DNA from: Bacteroidales bacterium UBA1216
GTDB lineage: Bacteria; Bacteroidota; Bacteroidia; Bacteroidales; Paludibacteraceae
Assembly (NCBI GenBank): GCA_002309255.1
Contig: DBXI01000037.1
Coordinates: forward strand, 1 to 49,847
Direction of reading: 5' to 3'
DNA: 49,847 nt
Below are positions 44,535 to 49,847 of this stretch, piece by piece. The notes below the pieces were generated by a model, which did no database searches, was not told the origin of the DNA, and saw only the letters and a list, made by a program, of their open reading frames with translations. The position numbers were made by a program, and so were the translations under genes. How positions within the stretch are numbered: position 1 is the stretch's first letter; every line of letters begins with the position of its first letter.

Positions 44535-45053
44535 TCAATTATTCATTGCTTCTTCGAGGCTATTGCACTTGTCGCCATGTGCGTTCACCCATCCTATTTG
44601 GCGAGCGGGGTTACCGACCATCAGGGCGTAGGCAGGCACATCTTGCGTTACGACCGAGCCTGCACCAATCAGGCAGTACTCGCCGAGGGTGTGACCGCAG
44701 ACGATGGTGGCATTCGCACCTACCGAGCAACCACGACGGAGGATGGTCGGTTTGTACTCATCCTTACGGCTAACGGCGGCCCGCGGGTTAATCACGTTGG
44801 TGAACACCATGCTCGGGCCGAGGAACACATCATCCTCGCATCGCACGCCGGTATAGACCGATACGTTGTTCTGTATCTTGCAGTTACGACCGAGCACCAC
44901 GTCGGGTGAGATTACTACATTCTGACCGATGTTGCAGTCCTCACCAATGGTGCAACCGCTCATGATGTGGCAGAAATGCCAGATTTTGGTGCCACGGCCT
45001 ATCTTACAGCCCTCGTCAACATACGAGGATTCGTGTACAAAGTAGTCTGCCAT
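44535..45053 (-). CDS. Left-handed beta-helix acyltransferase (WbpD/WlbB-like)
   Basis: A 172-residue hexapeptide-repeat acyltransferase. CKIGRGTKIWHFCHIMSGCTIGEDCNIGQNV and the repeated [LIV]-G-x4 rungs form the beta-helix, VFTNVINPRA is the loop seen in UDP-2-acetamido-3-amino-2,3-dideoxy-glucuronate N-acetyltransferases, and the tail is VGNPARQIGWVNAHGDK. Those enzymes acetylate nucleotide sugars for surface polysaccharides. No other polysaccharide gene is near, so the assignment depends on the similarity alone. Confidence 0.85.
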   Translation of the reverse strand: MADYFVHESSYVDEGCKIGRGTKIWHFCHIMSGCTIGEDCNIGQNVVISPDVVLGRNCKIQNNVSVYTGVRCEDDVFLGPSMVFTNVINPRAAVSRKDEYKPTILRRGCSVGANATIVCGHTLGEYCLIGAGSVVTQDVPAYALMVGNPARQIGWVNAHGDKCNSLEEAMNN

Positions 45054-45065
45054 AGTGTTAGTGCA

Positions 45066-46616
45066 TTAGAAGAATGCTTTAAATATATCGTTACCGTTCG
45101 CGTAGATTAATAAGGCAATGAGTAGCCAGAAACCTACGTTGTTAATCTTCTCCAGCCATTTGTCGGGGATCTGCTTGCCAGTGATCATCTCGAGCAGTAG
45201 GAGCAGTACGTATCCGCCGTCCAATGCTGGTATAGGCAGGAAGTTCATGAATGCCAGGATGAGCGACAGGAAGGCTGTCATGTGCCAGAAGGAGTACCAG
45301 TCCCAGAGCTTGGGGAACATGTTGCCGATAGCGCCAAATCCTCCAAGTGATTCGGCTCCTGCCTTGGTGAACACGAGTCGGAACTGATGCACATATGATG
45401 CTAATAGGTTCCAGCCGTACTCGATGCCGGCGGGGATTGACTCCAGCAGGCTATAATCCGTGTGCTGCGGGGAGTAGAACGCCGTGATGGGTTGCATAGT
45501 CACGCCCATCTTGGCGTGATCGCCGATGAACAGGCGTGCTTCCTGATACTCGCCGCTGCGGTAGAAACCGACCGTTATGCTGTCGCAAGGATGCTTGGCC
45601 AGTTCGTTCTGTACCATAACGGTGCATGGCGTGGGTTCACCGTTGATGCATATCACACTATCTCCGCGCTGTATGCCACCAAAGAACGCAGCATGGTTCT
45701 CAATCACCGAATCAACCACGAAGGGTACGAAGTAACTGATGAGTACATACGGGCGCTTTTGATAGGTATCATCGCGATGTGCGTGCGCACGTTCCAGGCG
45801 GTCGTGCTCGTTCATCAGAGCCAGATAACGCGGCCCCAGATCCTCCGCCATCGTCAGGCTGATGGTCTGTTCACCACGCAGGACGGTGACATCGCGCTTG
45901 CCTTCCACGATGATGGCCTCCACCACATCGCTCAGCGACTCGGGCGTCTCGCCGTTGATGCTCAGGATACGATCTTGCTGACGGAAACCCTCCTGCTCCA
46001 GAATAGGCGAGTAGTACAGTCCGCGGTCAATTGAGCTGAGCGGCAGCGAGTCGTCGCCCCAGTGGTGGAGCATAGCGCCAAACATGATCAGTGCAGCGAT
46101 GAAGTTCACCATGATTCCGCCTAAGATAATCAGCATCCGTTGCCAGGCTCGCTTGGAGCGGTACTCCCAGGGTTGGGGTTCAGTGGGCAGATCAGTTGCG
46201 GCTTTCGTTTCATCCACCATACCGGCGATGGAGCAGTAACCGCCAAACGGCACCCAGCCTATACCCCACTCTGTATTGTCAGGGTCACGGCGCCAGTCAC
46301 CTTCGGGCAGGGCATTTAACTCCTCGATGGTCATCGGTCGATAGAGGATGTTACCTTTGGCATCCTTCTTCGGTTCGTTGGTAACAGGGTCGATCTGCTC
46401 TGTGGCGGCAGGCTCAATATTGGGTGCGAAGAAGGCGAATCGCCACTTACCATCCACCTTCTTCATACGAAAGAGTGAGAAACGAGGATTGAAGAACATG
46501 TAGAACTTCTCCACGCGCACCTTGAACAGGCGGGCGAAAGTGAAGTGTCCAAACTCATGTATGACTACTAAGAAGCTTAGTGCTATAATTAGTTGTATCC
46601 ACTGTATTGCGGCCAT
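45066..46616 (-). CDS. rseP: RseP-like site-2 zinc metalloprotease
   Basis: An inner-membrane M50 protease, probably cutting membrane-bound anti-sigma factors or signal peptide remnants. The 516 residues include HEFGH (20-24) in the first helix, the GWVPFGGYCSIAGM block, two PDZ-like domains (LDRILSINGETPESL-type and GDSVICINGEPTPC) and the C-terminal LPIPALDGGYVLLLLLEMI with the third zinc ligand. The first cytoplasmic loop is long (about 60 residues), as in Bacteroidetes homologues. Upstream lies dxr, 57 bp away, a common neighbour of rseP. Confidence 0.96.
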   Translation of the reverse strand: MAAIQWIQLIIALSFLVVIHEFGHFTFARLFKVRVEKFYMFFNPRFSLFRMKKVDGKWRFAFFAPNIEPAATEQIDPVTNEPKKDAKGNILYRPMTIEELNALPEGDWRRDPDNTEWGIGWVPFGGYCSIAGMVDETKAATDLPTEPQPWEYRSKRAWQRMLIILGGIMVNFIAALIMFGAMLHHWGDDSLPLSSIDRGLYYSPILEQEGFRQQDRILSINGETPESLSDVVEAIIVEGKRDVTVLRGEQTISLTMAEDLGPRYLALMNEHDRLERAHAHRDDTYQKRPYVLISYFVPFVVDSVIENHAAFFGGIQRGDSVICINGEPTPCTVMVQNELAKHPCDSITVGFYRSGEYQEARLFIGDHAKMGVTMQPITAFYSPQHTDYSLLESIPAGIEYGWNLLASYVHQFRLVFTKAGAESLGGFGAIGNMFPKLWDWYSFWHMTAFLSLILAFMNFLPIPALDGGYVLLLLLEMITGKQIPDKWLEKINNVGFWLLIALLIYANGNDIFKAFF

Positions 46617-46673
46617 AATTTTAGTCGAAAGTCAAAAGTCGAAAGTCAAAAGCCTAATTAGCTCTGCCGACTT
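46617..46673. repeat. CGAAAGTCAAAAGT word spacer
   Basis: Repeats of GTCGAAAGTCAAAA fill the dxr-rseP gap. TTTTATTTGG follows at the dxr end. No gene is seen. Confidence 0.7.
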
Positions 46674-47822
46674 TTATTTGGTTAATAATTGTTTTACAAA
46701 TGTTCGTGTCTCTTTGTCTGTCTTAACGTAGTCGTCGTAAGTGGGTTTGGCGATGAACGGCAAATCGCTCATGGCGCGGGCGATGAGTTCCGACATCTGC
46801 AGGAACTTGCACTTGTGCTCGCGGAAAGCGAGGTTGACGACCTCATTGGCGGCGTTCAGCACGCAGGGTACTGATCCTCCTCGGTTCGTTGCATCGTAGG
46901 CGAGAGCGAGGTTCGGGAAGCGATTGAGGTCGGGCTTATCAAAGGTCAATGCTCCCAATGCGCTCAGATCGGCACGGGGGAAGTTGGACGCTATACGTTC
47001 GGGGAAAGTGAGCGCCAACTGAATAGGAACGCGCATGTCGGGTGCGCCCAGCTGCGCCTTGATAGCTCCATCGGTGAACTGCACCGCGGAGTGCACGATC
47101 GATTGCGGATGGATGAGCACCTCTATCTTCTCCACCGGCACGCCGAAGAGCCACTTGGCCTCGATGACCTCAAAGCCCTTATTCATCATTGATGCGGAGT
47201 CGATGGTGATCTTTGCTCCCATGCTCCAGTTCGGGTGCTGCAGCGCCTGCTCAGGCGTGACGGTAGCCATCTGCTCCATGGTGAAGTTCCGGAAAGGTCC
47301 GCCAGATGCTGTGAGCAGGATCTTCTCTATCTCAGCCTGCTCGCCGATGAGCGACTGGAATATAGCCGAGTGTTCACTATCCACAGGCAGGATGGACGTA
47401 TGGTGCTTTTGCGCTAGTTCGCAGATCAGTTCGCCTGCCACGACGAGTGTCTCTTTGTTTGCCAATGCGATAGTTTTGCCTGCTTTGATGGCCTCCATCG
47501 TCGGACGCAGTCCGGCGTAGCCGACCATAGCTGCAACGACGATGTCTATCGGCTGGAAGGTGACCATCTCGGCTATCGCGTCTGCACCAGCCCAGACCTT
47601 GCACGACTCGTCCTTTAGCGCCTCTTGCAGCGCAGGATAGAGCGACTCGTCGCCGATGCATACCACTTCGGGGTGGAACTCCCTCGCTTGCTTTATCAGC
47701 AAGTCAACCGAACGGTTAGCGCATATCGCATAGACACCGAAGCGCTCGGGGTTGTCGCGCACGATATCCAGGGTCTGCGTACCAATGCTGCCCGTACTAC
47801 CTAATATAGCCAGTTGTTTCAT
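46674..47822 (-). CDS. dxr: 1-deoxy-D-xylulose-5-phosphate reductoisomerase
   Basis: Second enzyme of the MEP isoprenoid pathway, converting DXP to MEP with NADPH and a divalent metal. In 382 residues: NADPH loop GSTGSIGTQTL (8-18), ANKETLVVAGE, metal and substrate motifs PVDSEHSAIFQ, SMMNKGFEVIEA and HPQSIVHSAVQFTDG. Length is normal. It overlaps the preceding LytM-like gene by one base (TAATG) and precedes rseP. Confidence 0.97.
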   Translation of the reverse strand: MKQLAILGSTGSIGTQTLDIVRDNPERFGVYAICANRSVDLLIKQAREFHPEVVCIGDESLYPALQEALKDESCKVWAGADAIAEMVTFQPIDIVVAAMVGYAGLRPTMEAIKAGKTIALANKETLVVAGELICELAQKHHTSILPVDSEHSAIFQSLIGEQAEIEKILLTASGGPFRNFTMEQMATVTPEQALQHPNWSMGAKITIDSASMMNKGFEVIEAKWLFGVPVEKIEVLIHPQSIVHSAVQFTDGAIKAQLGAPDMRVPIQLALTFPERIASNFPRADLSALGALTFDKPDLNRFPNLALAYDATNRGGSVPCVLNAANEVVNLAFREHKCKFLQMSELIARAMSDLPFIAKPTYDDYVKTDKETRTFVKQLLTK

Positions 47823-48652
47823 TAAAAAGCAATTATTTCTTCCGGATTAATCTCCTGTCCTTGTTTCCACAGTTCGAACGTGAAGGGCGTACCGTCCTGC
47901 ACAACGGCTATGGTCTGTCCTGTCTGCACCGCGTCGCCAACCCGGCAGAGCACGCGTCCCACATTGCGATAGACGGACAGATAGCTCTGGTGCAGCGCCA
48001 TGATCGTGTTTGTTTCGTTTTCCTCGGCATCCACGTACACGATTGTTCCATCCAGCGTAGCGCAGATGTTCTCCTTGTTGGGCGTTTGGATCGTCACTCC
48101 GTGCCTACCCTCTTGTGGGGCGTATGTGCGCACGATAGCGCCATGTGCAGGTGTGTAGAGCGAGAAGATAGGCGTGGTGGTTGGTGCGTCGAACAGCAGC
48201 AGGTTGTCGCGTTCGCGCGCCTCGTACTCCGCCAAGAACGCTTCCGTAGCCTCGTTCTTGGCCTCTAACAGTTGCTCCTGCATCACTATCTGCAGCGAGT
48301 CCAGACTAACCACCGTGTCGCTCTGCACCTCACCCGCCACCACATCGCGGATCACGCTAATGTACTGCGTCTGCAGATTCATGGTCTGCTGCAGACTGTC
48401 GATGCGCATCGATTCCTCGATGATCTCCTGGCGGAGGCTTGCCGAGTAACCGGGCAGGATGTTTCTGAACGGGGTGTAGATGATCAGCAGCGACAGCACG
48501 CCAATGGTGAGTAGGAACATGAAGCACATCACGGTGAACACGCCGAGTCCCGACACATGAATGTGCCAGAACTCGCGCAGCGTGTCATCGTCAATGAGCG
48601 TCAGTCGCCGTTTGCGACGGATGCGTTTAAGCCAACTTTCTTCGTTATACAT
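47822..48652 (-). CDS. Degenerate M23 (LytM-like) membrane protein
   Basis: A 276-residue protein with a cytoplasmic basic start (RIRRKRRLTLIDDD), one membrane helix (about 34-58), a helical coiled region (about 70-150) and a C-terminal LytM fold (TPAHGAIVRTYAPQEGRHGV, VGDAVQTGQTIAVV, FTFELWKQGQEINPEEII). The catalytic zinc ligands of M23 peptidases appear lost: the H-x-G-x-D segment reads RHGVTIQ, and the late HxH/LHFE segment reads FTFELW. It is therefore probably a non-catalytic LytM factor such as those that regulate amidases. It is translationally coupled to dxr. Confidence 0.85.
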   Translation of the reverse strand: MYNEESWLKRIRRKRRLTLIDDDTLREFWHIHVSGLGVFTVMCFMFLLTIGVLSLLIIYTPFRNILPGYSASLRQEIIEESMRIDSLQQTMNLQTQYISVIRDVVAGEVQSDTVVSLDSLQIVMQEQLLEAKNEATEAFLAEYEARERDNLLLFDAPTTTPIFSLYTPAHGAIVRTYAPQEGRHGVTIQTPNKENICATLDGTIVYVDAEENETNTIMALHQSYLSVYRNVGRVLCRVGDAVQTGQTIAVVQDGTPFTFELWKQGQEINPEEIIAF

Positions 48653-48665
48653 TAAATGTCAATTG

Positions 48666-49847
48666 TCAATTAAGAATGGTGCATCCCTCGCAGGGTTTGA
48701 GTTGCTTGAAAAAGTCATTTCCCTTGTCATCAACGAGGATGAATGCCGGGAAGTTCTCAACCTCAATCTTCCAGATAGCTTCCATGCCAAGCTCTGGATA
48801 CTCCACGCACTCGATGGATTTGATGTTCTCCTGTGCAAGGATTGCAGCCGGACCGCCGATCGAACCAAGGTAGAATCCTCCGTGTTTCTTGCAGGCGTTG
48901 GTTACATCAATCGAGCGATTGCCCTTGGCAAGCATGATCATGCTTCCGCCGTGATCCTGGAACTCATCCACATACGGATCCATACGTCCGGCTGTGGTCG
49001 GTCCCATCGAACCGCAAGCCATTCCGGCTGGCGTCTTGGCAGGACCTGCATAGTAGATCGGATGGTTCTTCAGGTACTCCGGCATCGGTTCGCCGGCATC
49101 CAGACGGGCTTTGATCTTCGCATGAGCTATGTCGCGGCCTACGATGATCGTGCCATTCAGGCTCAGGCGTGTTCCGATCGGATAGTTCGTCAAGATCTTG
49201 CACACATCCGCCATCGGCTGGTTGAGGTCGATGCGAACAGCATCTCCCTCGCCTGCATTGCGCAGCTCGGCAGGGATGAGCGAAGCAGGATTGTTGTCCA
49301 TCTTCTCAATCCAGATACCGTCCTTATTGATCTTGCACTTGATGTTTCGGTCAGCCGAGCAGCTAACGCCGAGACCGATCGGGCAGCTTGCGCCGTGGCG
49401 CGGCAGACGGATGACGCGTACGTCATGCGCCATGTACTTGCCGCCGAACTGAGCACCCAAGCCTATCTTGTAGGCCTCTTGCAGCAGACGTTTCTCGAGC
49501 TCTACGTCGCGGAAAGCACGACCGGTTTCGTCGCCCGTGGTGGGCAGCGAGTCGTAGAAGTGCGTTGAGGCGAGTTTGACGGTGAGCAGGTTCTTCTCTG
49601 CCGATGTGCCGCCGATAACGAATGCTATGTGGTAAGGCGGGCAGGCTGCGGTGCCGAGGGATTTCATCTTCTCCACCAGGAAGGGGATGAGTGTGCCCTC
49701 GTTCTGGATGCGGGCTTTCGTCTCTTGGTACAAGTATGACTTGTTCGCACTGCCGCCACCTTTGGTTACGCACAGGAAGCGATATTCCATGCCTTCTGTT
49801 GCCTCCAGATCGATCTGCGCCGGCAGGTTGCACTTGGTGTTCACCTC
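48666..49847 (-). CDS. Class I fumarate hydratase, 5' end beyond the window
   Basis: The C-terminal 393 or so residues of a class I, iron-sulfur fumarase (also known as FumA/FumB or bifunctional fumarate/tartrate dehydratase), catalysing fumarate to malate. Full-length enzymes have about 545 residues, so roughly the first 150 are outside. Visible: TKGGGSANKSYLYQ, LGTAACPPYHIAFVIGGTSAE (an Fe-S Cys), the RHGASCPIGLGVSCSADRNI region, and the beta-barrel domain with SLNGTIIVGRDIAHAKIKARL, GPTTAGRMDPYVDEF and GSIGGPAA. Reading continues to the last base without a stop. It fits the fumarate-reducing metabolism of Bacteroidales. Confidence 0.95.
   Translation of the reverse strand, partial: EVNTKCNLPAQIDLEATEGMEYRFLCVTKGGGSANKSYLYQETKARIQNEGTLIPFLVEKMKSLGTAACPPYHIAFVIGGTSAEKNLLTVKLASTHFYDSLPTTGDETGRAFRDVELEKRLLQEAYKIGLGAQFGGKYMAHDVRVIRLPRHGASCPIGLGVSCSADRNIKCKINKDGIWIEKMDNNPASLIPAELRNAGEGDAVRIDLNQPMADVCKILTNYPIGTRLSLNGTIIVGRDIAHAKIKARLDAGEPMPEYLKNHPIYYAGPAKTPAGMACGSMGPTTAGRMDPYVDEFQDHGGSMIMLAKGNRSIDVTNACKKHGGFYLGSIGGPAAILAQENIKSIECVEYPELGMEAIWKIEVENFPAFILVDDKGNDFFKQLKPCEGCTILN

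Noticed and set aside
48561..49568. Long plus-strand open frame (335 codons)
   Set aside because: It lies opposite the LytM-like and fumarase genes, shows no recognisable protein pattern, and the minus-strand frames are clear known families.
1..49847. tRNA, rRNA and tmRNA genes
   Set aside because: I looked for cloverleaf arms with TTCGA loops and CCA-like ends in the gaps, and for rRNA consensus stretches, and saw none.

Overview
The window reads as chromosomal DNA of a member of the order Bacteroidales, probably an uncultured gut or rumen lineage. The evidence is the Bacteroidetes-type promoter seen several times (TTTG, 20 nt, TAnnTTTG), the absence of Shine-Dalgarno sequences, the Bat (aerotolerance) operon, the order murC-ftsQ-ftsA-ftsZ, family markers (DUF4293, CitMHS_2/NhaD-like carrier, BspA-type leucine-rich repeats), and C-terminal tails resembling type IX secretion or surface-sorting signals. 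No rRNA, tRNA, CRISPR array, transposase or integrase gene was recognised.

Layout. 0-2.3 kb: a small unknown gene, an IS-end relic and an AraC regulator, with several terminators and promoters. 2.3-10.9 kb: a 2312-residue BspA-like surface protein and a secreted nuclease. 10.9-17.1 kb: housekeeping genes (ligA, a small unknown, dapA, nadK, fmt, an HD hydrolase). 17.5-20.9 kb: an AT-rich accessory island on the minus strand with a membrane-anchored arginine/agmatine deiminase-like protein, a 110-bp MITE with a perfect 9-bp target duplication, an unknown secreted protein behind a long attenuator-like hairpin, and a protein-kinase-like gene. 21.1-31.9 kb: the Bat operon (moxR, DUF58, a membrane subunit, batA, batB-batC fused in one frame, batD, batE), interrupted by a FISUMP-like secreted protein gene and long structured spacers. 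32.3-38.0 kb: murC, ftsQ, ftsA, ftsZ, a DedA protein. 38.1-49.8 kb: comF, then on the minus strand an NhaD-like carrier, a CoA-transferase/aminotransferase pair, an MscS channel, DUF4293, a hexapeptide acyltransferase, rseP, dxr, a degenerate LytM protein and a 5'-truncated class I fumarase.

The most unusual feature is the space between genes. At least six families of short, palindromic or structured sequence recur: motif A (2 copies), motif B (3 copies with compensatory base changes in three helices), a shared 5' leader (araC and the BspA gene), a terminator-plus-promoter cassette carrying the 3' end of a small lipoprotein gene (before the BspA gene and before murC), GACCGC...GCTGAAAGA hairpin modules, and CACCCCACGCG...GGGGACCCC modules. 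The same words lie inside the reading frames of murC (twice) and probably ligA (twice), where they read as in-frame insertions. This suggests spacer elements that spread or are copied between loci and are tolerated in protein loops. Motifs A and B inside the Bat operon are the best candidates for an undescribed RNA family. All structural claims were made by eye; none was tested by computation.
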